Of a stretch of 64,000 nt of DNA, positions 9,141 through 17,094 are shown one piece after another. Numbering within the stretch: the stretch's first letter is position 1; the number at the start of each line of letters is the position of its first letter. Made by a program: the position numbers and the translations under genes. The notes under the pieces were generated by a model. The model made no database searches and was not told where the DNA came from. It was given only the letters and a program-made list of their open reading frames with translations. Origin of the DNA: an uncultured Cohaesibacter sp. (lineage in GTDB: Bacteria > Pseudomonadota > Alphaproteobacteria > Rhizobiales > Cohaesibacteraceae); the NCBI RefSeq assembly GCF_963678225.1, contig NZ_OY782764.1, positions 3,353,001 through 3,417,000 of the forward strand. Reading direction: 5' to 3'.

Positions 9141-9995
9141 ATGAAAGAGATGAACTCTGAAACCATTCTCTCGGTCGAGAATCTTTCTATCCGCTACCGA
9201 GGCACCCCGACGGACGCTGTTCGGAATGTATCCTTCAACTTAGGCAAGGAACGCCTTGGCATTGTTGGCGAAAGCGGATCTGGCAAATCAACGGTAGGAC
9301 GTGCGCTGCTCAAGCTGCTGCCGACAGCAGACATCAAGGCGGATTGCATGCAATTCCGTGACATCGACCTTCTGAATACACCCGAAAAGCAAATGCTGAA
9401 GGTCCGCGGCCGGCGCATTTCAATGATTTTGCAAGATCCCAAATTCTCGCTCAACCCGATACAGAAATGCGGCCCACAAGTAGACGAAGCCTATCGAAAC
9501 CACATCCGGTGCAGCAAAAAGGAAGCCAAGCAGCGAACGCTTGCGATGCTTGAATCTGTGCAAATTCGAGATCCGGAACGTGTTTACGGTCTGTATCCGC
9601 ACGAAGTCTCTGGCGGCATGGGGCAGCGTATTATGATCGCCATGATGCTACTCACCGACCCCGATGTCGTCATCGCCGATGAGCCGACCTCAGCGCTTGA
9701 TGTAACGGTTCGACTTCAGGTTCTTGATATTCTGGATGCTTTGGTGCGCGACAAGGGCATCGGTCTTATCATGATTTCGCACGACCTAAATCTGGTGCGC
9801 AATTTCTGTGATCGCGTGCTCATCATGTATGCCGGGCAGGTTGTTGAGGCCCTCAATGCATCTGAAATGCATAACGCCCAACATCCTTACACGAAGGGGC
9901 TTCTTGCCGCTCAACCCCACATTGGAGGACCGCGAGTGCCTTTGCCTGTGTTGGAGCGACGTCCTGAATGGCTTGAAGATGTAAAGGTGGTGTGA
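9141..9995 (+). CDS. ABC transporter ATP-binding protein (DppD-like)
   Basis: One of two cytoplasmic ATPases powering the importer, 284 residues. The Walker A is [12 protein letters not shown], the Q-loop region is SMILQDPKFSLNP, the signature VSGGMGQR, and the Walker [13 protein letters not shown] with a switch histidine in MISHDLNLV. The signature reads SGGMGQR rather than the common SGGMRQR, a mild variation. The C-terminal extension HPYTKGLLAAQP is typical of the family. It overlaps the next gene through TGATG. Confidence 0.88.
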   Translation: MKEMNSETILSVENLSIRYRGTPTDAVRNVSFNLGKERLGIVGESGSGKSTVGRALLKLLPTADIKADCMQFRDIDLLNTPEKQMLKVRGRRISMILQDPKFSLNPIQKCGPQVDEAYRNHIRCSKKEAKQRTLAMLESVQIRDPERVYGLYPHEVSGGMGQRIMIAMMLLTDPDVVIADEPTSALDVTVRLQVLDILDALVRDKGIGLIMISHDLNLVRNFCDRVLIMYAGQVVEALNASEMHNAQHPYTKGLLAAQPHIGGPRVPLPVLERRPEWLEDVKVV

Positions 9996-10744
9996 TGAAA
10001 CCTGTTTCAATAGATAAGCTTAGGATACAGCTCGGGTCTGCGGTCATTCTGCCTGATGTCAGCTTCGAAGTGCAAGGGGGGGAATGCTTTGGTCTTATTG
10101 GAGAAAGTGGATCTGGCAAATCGACCGTGCTGCGTTGCATGTCCTTACTCTTCAACTCTTGGAGCGGGGATATTCGCATCGATGGAACATCAGTACGCGA
10201 GATGAGTGCTTTTGAGCGGTGCCGGACGTTCCAGATGGTGTTTCAGGATCCTTACGGATCACTTCACCCTCGCCATTCTGTGCGAACGACGCTGTCTGAG
10301 CCTCTCAAGATCCACAAGCTCGACAATCATCAACAACGTATGGAAACTGCTCTTACTGATGTTGGGTTGCCCGTCGATTTTCTGGATCGCTACCCCCACC
10401 AGCTCTCAGGTGGGCAAAGGCAGCGAGTTGCCATTGCACGAGCCCTTATTCTTGAGCCGGATATTCTGCTGTTGGATGAACCGACCTCGGCGTTGGATGT
10501 GTCCGTTCAGGCTGAAATCCTGAATTTGCTTGTGCGGCTAAGAGAAGAAAAGGGCTTCACCTATCTGATCGTCAGCCACGATCTGGCTGTTGTCGATCAT
10601 ATGTGTGATCGCTTCGCTGTCATGCAAGGTGGTAAAATCGTCGAGATTTTGCCGCGAGAAGCCATTCCTGACAATCAGGCGGCGATGCCCTATGCCAAGG
10701 AACTGATTGACGCAAGCCTCAAATATGAGCGTACAGTAGAATAA
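9995..10744 (+). CDS. ABC transporter ATP-binding protein (DppF-like)
   Basis: Second ATPase, 249 residues. Walker [14 protein letters not shown]-loop [14 protein letters not shown], signature [15 protein letters not shown], and Walker [17 protein letters not shown] are all intact. It begins at the ATG that overlaps the previous stop, with a GTG one codon upstream as an alternative. It is short for a DppF protein because the usual C-terminal peptide-transporter tail is reduced. It is last in the operon. The binding protein is not downstream but on the opposite strand at 11203. Confidence 0.87.
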   Translation: MKPVSIDKLRIQLGSAVILPDVSFEVQGGECFGLIGESGSGKSTVLRCMSLLFNSWSGDIRIDGTSVREMSAFERCRTFQMVFQDPYGSLHPRHSVRTTLSEPLKIHKLDNHQQRMETALTDVGLPVDFLDRYPHQLSGGQRQRVAIARALILEPDILLLDEPTSALDVSVQAEILNLLVRLREEKGFTYLIVSHDLAVVDHMCDRFAVMQGGKIVEILPREAIPDNQAAMPYAKELIDASLKYERTVE

Positions 10745-11136
10745 ACGATACGGTACCGGTTCACGGCCTGTGGCGGATGCTTTAAAAGTGTTCAAGAACA
10801 AGGCCAAAGATAGAAGATAGGGTAGGGGCTCCGCTCTTGCCCTATCTTCAGTGCATCGGAAATGATCGATGACACTTGCGCCATTCTCTTCAAAATCAAT
10901 CAAGTCATCAGCGCAGTAGTGTTCTCTTCGGCGTTCCCTTTTCCGGCATCTCCTTTTGGCAACAATCGCTTCTGCACGCGAACGAAGCGATGACTTGTTC
11001 CAATCCTTCTAACGCCCCGAATTCTCGCTATTCACCAAGATACACATCTTTTGCTTCCATTGTTGCCGCTATAGTCTGGAGGCGTTGGAACGTTGACTAT
11101 CCATTAAGCGGGTAGGAATCCTTAAGGAAAGGGACG
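10745..11136. other. convergent intergenic region with hairpins
   Basis: About 390 bp between two convergent transcription units, with no supported gene. A perfect 10-bp stem (GAAGATAGGG 10813-10822 with CCCTATCTTC 10840-10849, loop 17) follows the operon by 68 bp and may act as a weak terminator, although no T-run follows. A second 8-bp stem pairs ATCGCTTC (10965-10972) with 10984-10991. Confidence 0.5.
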
Positions 11137-11167
11137 AAGAAAAAGAGCGCATCGTAAGATACGCTCT
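11137..11167 (-). terminator. Rho-independent terminator of the binding-protein gene
   Basis: Read on the minus strand, AGAGCGTATC pairs with GATGCGCTCT around a TTAC loop with one T-G wobble, followed directly by TTTTTCTTC. It lies 35 bp after the stop codon at 11203. Confidence 0.8.
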
Positions 11168-11202
11168 CTTAGTCTGTCTGCTATTTTCTATGTCTTGGAG
11201 GT

Positions 11203-12813
11203 TTATTGAGTTTTCGTGACATTTTCAAAGCGACATACCCATGGGTCAACGATCACATTCTTCACATTGGCCTGATATGCTGCGGTCACGACGCGTTCTG
11301 AGAATGGTTGGATTGATGGAATAATTTCCTTGTCCATCTTAATCTGGACTTCCTTGTATAGCTCGGTCTGTTTGGCCTGATCGGGCTCAACCAAAGCTTT
11401 CTCGATAATGCTGTTGAGTTTTTCACTGAAGAAGCTGGTACGCCACCCTTGATAGTTGGTCAGCTTGGCCTCGTCTGCATTGTTCGGATTGTAGACCAAT
11501 GCACGGAGGTTGCTATCTGGATGCGGGAACTGGCCACCGCCACCACGCCCAACGAGCAATTCAAAATCACGGTTGCGCATGGCACCATAGATCTGGCTGC
11601 CGCCGCCAGTAATGATTTCAGCTTTGATGCCAGCCTGCGCTAACGTCGACTGAATGGCTGTCGCTGAATCGAGGAACTGCTGGGTTGAGATCACCCGGAT
11701 GGTTGTTTCAAATCCATCGGGGTAACCGGCTTCTGCAAGCAGGCGCTTGGCCTTTGCGACATCCAGCGTATAACCCGGGTCTTTCATTGCCGAAAATGCA
11801 CCAGAGTTGATCGGACGCTGACGCTGAACACCGAAGAATGACATGATTGTCTCGTTGATGCCTTTGTAATCGATCAGATAACGCAGGGCTTCTCGAACTT
11901 TTGGTTTGGCAAACCTCTCATCTTTCATGGACACAGCGAGATAGTAGAAACCGACGCTGGGGACTGAGTCGATTGTCAGAGCTGATTCTTCCTTGAGCGC
12001 TTTAAGGTCTGCTGCTGCAAGCGAGAAGCCTATATCAAGATCGCCCTGTTCAAGGCCTAGCCGTTGAGTCTGAGACTCTGGCAAATGGCGCATGAGCACG
12101 CGTTTCATTTCAGGCGCACCACCCCAGAAATCATCGTTGCGGCCGAGAATGACATATTCATTGGCGCGCCATTTGGTCAGAGAGAATGCGCCTGAGCCAG
12201 CGGAATTATTGGCTAGCCATTCTTTGCCCATGTCGCCGTCTTTCTCATGGCTTTTGACGAGCTTGGAATCCAGAATGGAACCAGGGCCAGCCTGCGTCAG
12301 TATCATGATAATGAGCTTGGGGTCATCCAGCTTTGGCAAGTTCAGTACAAAGGTGTGCTCATCTTTGGCAACGAAATACTTGTCGACATCTTCAGATTTG
12401 AAGCCTCGGGATTTGAGATAAGACGCCTGAGCCAGATTGAGTGTAAGCAAGCGTTTTAAGCTGTAAGCGACATCATCTGCCGTTACCGGATTGCCGGATG
12501 CAAATTTGGCATCCTTGCGCAAATGGAACGTCACAGACATGTTGTCGGGCGCGATATCCCAGCTTTCTGCAATGCGAGGTTGGAGCTGCCGCGTTTCAGG
12601 ATCAAGCTGGGCAAGGGCGTCATAGACGTTGTTTAAAATCTGAACCGCTTCGCCGCCTGTAATGGCAGCCGGGTCCATCGTCAACACGTTGTTCATGTTG
12701 AACGCAACGATGAGCTGATCCTTAGGTGTCTCTGCCAGCGCAGCAGAGTTGAAGCTTGCGGTGCCAGCCAACAGAACGGCACTGAAAGCGATCGTAGCGA
12801 GTAGTTTTTTCAT
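11203..12813 (-). CDS. ABC transporter substrate-binding protein, family 5 (peptide type)
   Basis: Periplasmic binding protein of about 536 residues. The signal peptide MKKLLATIAFSAVLLAGTASF ends near ALAETPKDQ. Family-5 blocks include LDPETRQLQPRIAESW, VTFHLRKDAKFASGNPVTADDV, KPKVREALRYLIDY and AKRLLAEAGYPDGF. The ATG at 12813 with GGGAGG 4-5 bases upstream is chosen over a TTG at 12825. It most likely serves the four-gene permease/ATPase operon that runs toward it from 7209. It shares a strand, and possibly a promoter, with the dehydratase at 13031, from which it is separated by 217 bp containing a hairpin. The ligand is unknown. Confidence 0.88.
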   Translation of the reverse strand: MKKLLATIAFSAVLLAGTASFNSAALAETPKDQLIVAFNMNNVLTMDPAAITGGEAVQILNNVYDALAQLDPETRQLQPRIAESWDIAPDNMSVTFHLRKDAKFASGNPVTADDVAYSLKRLLTLNLAQASYLKSRGFKSEDVDKYFVAKDEHTFVLNLPKLDDPKLIIMILTQAGPGSILDSKLVKSHEKDGDMGKEWLANNSAGSGAFSLTKWRANEYVILGRNDDFWGGAPEMKRVLMRHLPESQTQRLGLEQGDLDIGFSLAAADLKALKEESALTIDSVPSVGFYYLAVSMKDERFAKPKVREALRYLIDYKGINETIMSFFGVQRQRPINSGAFSAMKDPGYTLDVAKAKRLLAEAGYPDGFETTIRVISTQQFLDSATAIQSTLAQAGIKAEIITGGGSQIYGAMRNRDFELLVGRGGGGQFPHPDSNLRALVYNPNNADEAKLTNYQGWRTSFFSEKLNSIIEKALVEPDQAKQTELYKEVQIKMDKEIIPSIQPFSERVVTAAYQANVKNVIVDPWVCRFENVTKTQ

Positions 12814-12998
12814 GTTTCCTCCCAATAGTAACCATGAATACTCTTGCTATGTACGACGAATTAGGAATGTGTCAGACAGTTTCGGTAAATACACATAACG
12901 TCGCACTCTGGATTTGGACAGAAACTCTTGATTTCTTACAGTGAGAGATCTCTCTCTCGAAGCTTCTGCCTCTTCTTGAACCTCAACTTGAAAGAATG

Positions 12999-13025
12999 GG
13001 GAGGGGATAAGTGAGCGTCCCTCCC
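12999..13025 (-). terminator. hairpin between dehydratase and binding-protein genes
   Basis: A GGGAGGG/CCCTCCC stem of 7 bp lies 5 bp after the dehydratase stop on the minus strand. It is followed by CATTCTTTC, so it is weak as a terminator. It could stop or stabilise part of the transcript and set different levels of enzyme and binding protein. Confidence 0.45.
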
Positions 13026-13030
13026 GCAGA

Positions 13031-14179
13031 TCATTGAATGCGATTGTTTTCGATAAAGTCGAAGTTGATGTCTTCGCCCAAGCCAGGGCGGTCTGGTACA
13101 TGTACAAAACCATCCTCATCCATCGGGTCGGACAGAGATTTCAGATAGTCAAACCCGTCGTCATATTCGAGGAATGGATGCAATAGGCCGCGTTCATACC
13201 AACGACAATTTTTCGAAGCCGCTACGACATGCAGGTTCATCGCCGTGTTGCCATGCACTTCGCAATTCATGCCGAAACACTCGGCCATGCGCATCGTTTT
13301 GATGGCTGGCGTGATACCGCCAACATCATTAACGCCAGTGCGTAGAATGTCGCATGCGCCGAAGCGCACCCATTCGGCGCGGTGCCAGTGTTTGCCTGCT
13401 GCACTTTCTGGCCCCAGAACAGGAATGTCGAGGTTGTCTGCCAGCCATTTATAGGAAGAGAGAGACTGCTCATCGAGAGGCTCTTCTATCCAGTCAAAGC
13501 CAAGTTGTTCGAGACCACGCCCCAGCGCAAGTGCATCCGTGCGCGAATACCAATGAAAAGCGTCAATCATAAGGCTGATATCAGGGCCGACGGCTTCTCG
13601 AACAGCTGCACAGGCTTTGAGGTCCATCTTGACATTTGGCGCCCAGCTAACTGGTGGCATCCAGGTGTGAAGCTTGATGCCCTTGTAGCCACGCTTGACG
13701 AGTTTTTCGGCAAATCGAGCATAATCTTCCGGCGTCGCCAATCCCCCTTCTAATTCATCCCCACACATGATCGAGCCATAAGCAGGCATTTTGTCACGAT
13801 AGCTACCGAGAAGCTTGTGCACTGGCTGATTGAGTGTGCGACCAGCCAAGTCCCAGAGCGCACAATCAACGACGGCTAGTGTTCGGTCGGTAAGTTGTGC
13901 TGCAGAGCCTCGTTGCCAGTGGGCCAAGTCCTGCCAAAGATGCTCGCGATCCCGGTAGTCCTGGCCTATCAGCACCTTCTTGACAAATTTATCAAGAATA
14001 TGGGGTCTCACAATTTCTGGTGGACAGAAAGAGTAGCCCTGATGGCCGTCTTCCGTGCTGATTGTCAACATGGCTTGTTGAACTTTATGAGCCGGTCCGG
14101 GGTGTCCATGACCTGCGCTGTCTGAATGACGGCGTGTGGTGGTTGAAAAGACCGAGACTGAGACATCAGTAATAATCAT
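13031..14179 (-). CDS. enolase-superfamily (mandelate racemase/muconate lactonizing) dehydratase-like enzyme
   Basis: 382-residue enolase-superfamily protein, probably removing water from, or epimerising, an acid-sugar-like substrate. Counting from the ATG at 14179 (GGAAGG upstream), the metal ligands are D206 (LMIDAFHW), E232 (WIEEPLDE) and E258 (GPESAAG). The general-base dyad is D285 (VNDVGG) and H309 (CEVHGN). The second strand carries K169-x-H171 (GIKLHTW) where most mandelate racemase-type enzymes have K-x-K, so the acid/base side is unusual. The D-H dyad places it in the mandelate racemase subgroup with dehydratases such as D-tartrate or galactarate types, but the substrate cannot be assigned. 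The linked peptide-type importer and FadR-type regulator suggest one catabolic unit. Confidence 0.8.
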   Translation of the reverse strand: MIITDVSVSVFSTTTRRHSDSAGHGHPGPAHKVQQAMLTISTEDGHQGYSFCPPEIVRPHILDKFVKKVLIGQDYRDREHLWQDLAHWQRGSAAQLTDRTLAVVDCALWDLAGRTLNQPVHKLLGSYRDKMPAYGSIMCGDELEGGLATPEDYARFAEKLVKRGYKGIKLHTWMPPVSWAPNVKMDLKACAAVREAVGPDISLMIDAFHWYSRTDALALGRGLEQLGFDWIEEPLDEQSLSSYKWLADNLDIPVLGPESAAGKHWHRAEWVRFGACDILRTGVNDVGGITPAIKTMRMAECFGMNCEVHGNTAMNLHVVAASKNCRWYERGLLHPFLEYDDGFDYLKSLSDPMDEDGFVHVPDRPGLGEDINFDFIENNRIQ

Positions 14180-14262
14180 GAGCAAGACCTTCCCGTAGCC
14201 TTCTGCTGGCTATCATTCTGTATTTTTCATTGTTAAGGGAATTTTTTAAGCTCGTCAATATT

Positions 14263-14281
14263 TGTCATACAGATAATTGAT
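14263..14281 (-). promoter_or_regulatory. shared operator-like element, copy 2 (dehydratase promoter)
   Basis: The minus-strand reading is ATCAATTATCTGTATGACA, identical to 7118-7136. It lies 84 bp before the dehydratase ATG, in the same orientation to transcription as copy 1. The 327-bp divergent gap between dehydratase and regulator (14180-14506) holds no gene and is strongly AT-rich, so one site could also affect the regulator gene itself. Confidence 0.65.
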
Positions 14282-14506
14282 ATCTTTCATATAGATTTTT
14301 GAAAGATTTCGTACTAAACTATTCAAACAGCAAATTTATTGAACTCTGATATCTGGTTCCTGCAGTTTTGAATAAGATACTGACTGGATTGGTCAAAAAA
14401 TATAGTGACCTCGTCAGAAGAAAAATTGAATGTGCTGCAAAATATGATAAATAGTCATATTGATTGAAAATCAGGCATACAGCTTTGGTTTTGTGAAAGG
14501 TTGAAG

Positions 14507-15262
14507 ATGGAAGCAGAGCTAGAGGGCAAAAAGCAGAATGGTGGTAAATCACAGACCTTGGTCAGCCGAATAAGCGAGCTTCTTCGGCAGGAAATTGCTT
14601 CGACAAAGTTTGTTCCCGGCGATCGATTGCCAAGCGAAGCTGATCTGGGGAAACGTTTCGAGGTAAGCAGAACCGTCGTTAGAGAGGCTATTGCAATTTT
14701 GCGCTCTGATGGTCTGGTGGAGGCACGCAAAGGGGCAGGGGTGTTTGTACTCGACCCGCGCAATGCGCGTCAGAATCATCCATTCTCCGATCTTTCCTCA
14801 GATAGAATATCTGAAGTGATTGAGCTGCTGGAAATGAGGTCCGCCTTTGAAATTCGTTCTGCAGGACTTGCTGCTTCTCGTCGGTCTTCTGCTCAATTGG
14901 AGAATATTCTGAAAGCTCATGCCGTTGTCGGAGAAGCTATGGCTGCGGATGAATGGCCTTATGAAGCAGACTTCCAGTTTCACTATGAAATCGCGGTCGC
15001 CACTCAGAATAAACGTTTCCCGCAATTTTTGGCTATGATACGCCCCGGTATCATTCCGAGAAAAGATCTGACCGGCGTGCTTGATCGACGCAAGATCCAT
15101 CCGAACCCGCATCTTCATCGCGAGCATGCCATTATCTTGCAGGCTATCGTCGACGGTGATGCGGAGGCCGCTGAAAGTGCCATGAAAACGCATCTCGAAG
15201 GGGCTCTGTCGCGCTATCGCAATATGTTGCGCGAAAGCCTGTCATTGGACATTTCTGCGTGA
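14507..15262 (+). CDS. GntR-family (FadR/FCD type) transcriptional regulator
   Basis: 251-residue regulator. The winged helix spans about residues 18-80, with RLPSEADLGKRFEVSRTVVREAIAIL as the recognition region and LVEARKGAGVFV as the wing. The FCD ligand domain follows (ELLEMRSAFEIRSAGLAA, DFQFHYEIAVAT, HREHAIILQAIVDGD), where the D, H, H residues typically bind a metal and a carboxylate effector. The ATG at 14507 with AAAGG upstream is preferred over TTG at 14501. It diverges from the dehydratase gene and is the obvious candidate to bind the two shared 19-bp elements. The effector is probably an organic acid, by analogy with this subfamily. Confidence 0.88.
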   Translation: MEAELEGKKQNGGKSQTLVSRISELLRQEIASTKFVPGDRLPSEADLGKRFEVSRTVVREAIAILRSDGLVEARKGAGVFVLDPRNARQNHPFSDLSSDRISEVIELLEMRSAFEIRSAGLAASRRSSAQLENILKAHAVVGEAMAADEWPYEADFQFHYEIAVATQNKRFPQFLAMIRPGIIPRKDLTGVLDRRKIHPNPHLHREHAIILQAIVDGDAEAAESAMKTHLEGALSRYRNMLRESLSLDISA

Positions 15263-15427
15263 TGATTTGAGGCGCGACTTCCGTATTTGAATCGAGTTAA
15301 TTCGCTAACTGTTTGGGCAGGAAGCCTTTGCGCCTTATTTAGGTAAGGAAAATCAACCCGGCTCTCATTTAACGAAAGAAGAAGACCTCAACGAGTTCAT
15401 TCGCGCCAATGTCGAGAGTGCCTTTGA
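15261..15427 (+). pseudogene. decayed fragment homologous to the 3' part of betA
   Basis: Bases 15261-15427 align without any gap to betA 4771-4937 (constant offset 10490). Long identical runs include CTGTTTGGGCAGGAAGCC and ACGAGTTCATTCGCGCCAA. The matching reading frame is interrupted by TGA and TAA (ATT TGA ATC, CGC TAA CTG), so it is not coding. The similarity starts at the last bases of the regulator's stop codon and ends where an unrelated IS-like scrap begins. It is a duplicated or transferred GMC-dehydrogenase remnant. Confidence 0.85.
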
Positions 15428-15450
15428 CGTGCTTCCCGTTATGTACCCGT

Positions 15451-15585
15451 TTATAGGTTAGTTCTGTTCCCGTTTTGATCTTGTCTGGATTGGGTTGCGA
15501 GTTCGATTGGGGTTAGCCCTTTGTGGGTGGTATGAGGTCTTTTGGGTGTTGTAGTCAATTCTGATGGTGGCGACGCCAACGATGA
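15451..15585 (-). pseudogene. IS3-family transposase C-terminal remnant
   Basis: Read on the minus strand, one frame gives RIDYNT and the next gives KRPHTTHKGLTPIELATQS then a stop at 15451-15453. This is the ending style of IS3-family orfB proteins (DYNxxRPH...LTPxEF). One frameshift and the short length make it a scrap. It differs from the IS at 5357, whose transposase ends in LAFERKVA. Confidence 0.55.
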
Positions 15586-15606
15586 AAAAGGACTAGTGTA
15601 GTAAAA

Positions 15607-16272
15607 ATGAGCGAAGCAGAACCATTCTATCGGAAAGACGCTTTCCTGCCATTTGGAGGTGATTTTGGTGCGTCTGACATTGTTTATTGGCTCAAAGAGC
15701 AGGGTGTGAGGTTTCTTTCAAATGACCAAGCCAACAAACTGAATCATGATCAACTTTTTGACTTACTCGTCACCCACCTCTGCGCATGGAACATTGTAGA
15801 TCCAGTCCCTAAGATCTCCGGCGATCCAACACACTATCTGATTCCATTCTCATTCGAGGATCAGGAAGAAATTTCATTTAACGGACAAAAGCTCTCTGAG
15901 CTCATTGAAAGTAAAATTAATGAAACGCTTCGACCCAAGAAGTTCATCGCTTCATGTGATCCAAGACACGTAATAGCAGTGGAAATACCGACCTTCTCCT
16001 ATGACATTGTATCAGGCCTCGCGCAAAACGGCGGTACGAATATACATTTCATTATCTTCGATGATGGGCAGGATTTTTGGGTGACACTATGCCCTGAGTT
16101 TCCGTTCATTGTTATTTCAAAAAGAGAACCTCTCGAAGAAAGTGAACTATTTGGTAAAAATCATTCGTTTTGGACCGACTATTTTAACAAGAATATTTCA
16201 CAAGCGGCTCGTCTTTGCTCCCCTGACTTCCTCGACATGTTGAAAACAACATATATTCCTCGTGTTTTGTGA
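15607..16272 (+). CDS. hypothetical protein
   Basis: 221 residues that I do not recognise. It is soluble, without signal peptide or membrane segment, acidic and aromatic-rich, with hydrophobic strands such as HVIAVEIPTFSYDIV and IHFIIFDDGQDFWVTL. Its base composition is more AT-rich than the flanking chromosome, which fits acquired DNA. It is isolated: decayed betA/IS scraps lie upstream and phage-like remnants downstream. The ATG is preceded by only a weak GGA. The intact 666-bp frame in otherwise decayed DNA suggests it is or was recently under selection. Confidence 0.6.
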   Translation: MSEAEPFYRKDAFLPFGGDFGASDIVYWLKEQGVRFLSNDQANKLNHDQLFDLLVTHLCAWNIVDPVPKISGDPTHYLIPFSFEDQEEISFNGQKLSELIESKINETLRPKKFIASCDPRHVIAVEIPTFSYDIVSGLAQNGGTNIHFIIFDDGQDFWVTLCPEFPFIVISKREPLEESELFGKNHSFWTDYFNKNISQAARLCSPDFLDMLKTTYIPRVL

Positions 16273-16484
16273 TTGACGTAATCCTGCACAAAGCCACCTG
16301 TCTTAAAACAGAACGGTTTGGAGGATTGCAGAAATAAACCGCGTAGCAGTACCTATACGAAGTTTCTCACCCCTTCAGGATACGAATCCAGAAGCCTCTC
16401 CGTTCTGGCATTGCCATCTTATCACGCTGATTGGGGCTTAAGACCATGCCATTCCATTTCGACTGGTACAAGAAGCCCTATTAG

Positions 16485-16736
16485 CTTTGGAGAAGCCAAA
16501 CCCGGAGAGTAGACGAAGAAAAAGCGGTGCTCTATCCCGATCCTTTGGAGGTGACCGAAGAGGGCTCAATCACATTACCAAACTATAAAGAACCGGGGCA
16601 ACAGATGACAATAACGGTTGATCTAAGAGAGCTTGTCACGGCTGAAACCAAGGCCAGCACGGCGCTTGAGGCGGCAAAGGCCAAAGCTCTTGCCTCAGTG
16701 ACCGACCAGATCAGCGCGGCGCTTGCTGATGACTGA
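16485..16736 (+). pseudogene. 3' part of a probable mobile-element gene
   Basis: An open frame without a convincing start or ribosome-binding site reads VDEEKAVLYPDPLEV, then PNYKEPGQQMTITVDLRELV, and ends in an alanine-rich helix (ETKASTALEAAKAKALASV). It appears truncated at its 5' end (a GTG at 16527 is possible). The stop is interleaved with the next gene's ATG as ATGACTGA, a coupling common in phage modules. Family unknown. Confidence 0.45.
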
Positions 16737-17025
16737 CTTGATTGGTCAAGAGATGATCTATCTGGCCAAAGAGCAAGAGGCGAAAGACTGGCAGGCCTCA
16801 GAGTCGCCAGACCTTGCCGATTTTCTGCTTATGTTTGCTGAGGTGGGCATAACCGCCAGCACAGCGGATAAGCTGGCCACGCTTTGGCTCACGATGGCCA
16901 ACCAATGGCGGCAAACAGCGGCAAGCTTTGGAGCGATCCGGCTTAAATCAAAAAGCGATATCAAAAGCGCGGCGAGCGCTGAAGCGGTGCAAAGTGTGGT
17001 TGATGCCATCGACTGGCCAACCTGA
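16729..17025 (+). CDS. small hypothetical protein, phage-like context
   Basis: 98 residues, helical and soluble (MTDLIGQEMIYLAKEQEAKD, FAEVGITASTADKLATLWLTM). The start overlaps the previous frame's stop (ATGACTGA), so the two were translated together. It does not match a family I can name. Its position between an integrase remnant and other scraps suggests it is left over from an integrated element. A strong inverted repeat follows 17 bp later. Confidence 0.45.
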   Translation: MTDLIGQEMIYLAKEQEAKDWQASESPDLADFLLMFAEVGITASTADKLATLWLTMANQWRQTAASFGAIRLKSKSDIKSAASAEAVQSVVDAIDWPT

Positions 17026-17041
17026 GAAATCAACTAGGCCA

Positions 17042-17094
17042 GACCGGCCTTTACCCTCTGATTGATCAAATTCACCCGAGGGTAAAGGCCGGTT
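17042..17094. terminator. long inverted repeat, terminator-like
   Basis: CCGGCCTTTACCCTC (17044-17058) is perfectly complementary to 17078-17092, 15 bp with a 19-base loop, extendable by one A-T pair. It lies between the converging small ORF and the integrase remnant. No long T-run follows on either side, so the role could be termination, or the residue of an inversion or recombination site. Confidence 0.5.

Noticed and set aside
10538-10903. 121-residue minus-strand frame after the DppF-like gene
   Set aside because: Mostly antisense to the ATPase gene; no start signal or motif.
16318-16512. 64-residue plus-strand frame in the mobile remnant
   Set aside because: No ribosome-binding site, motif or coding signal. 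The region 16273-16484 looks non-coding or too decayed to read.
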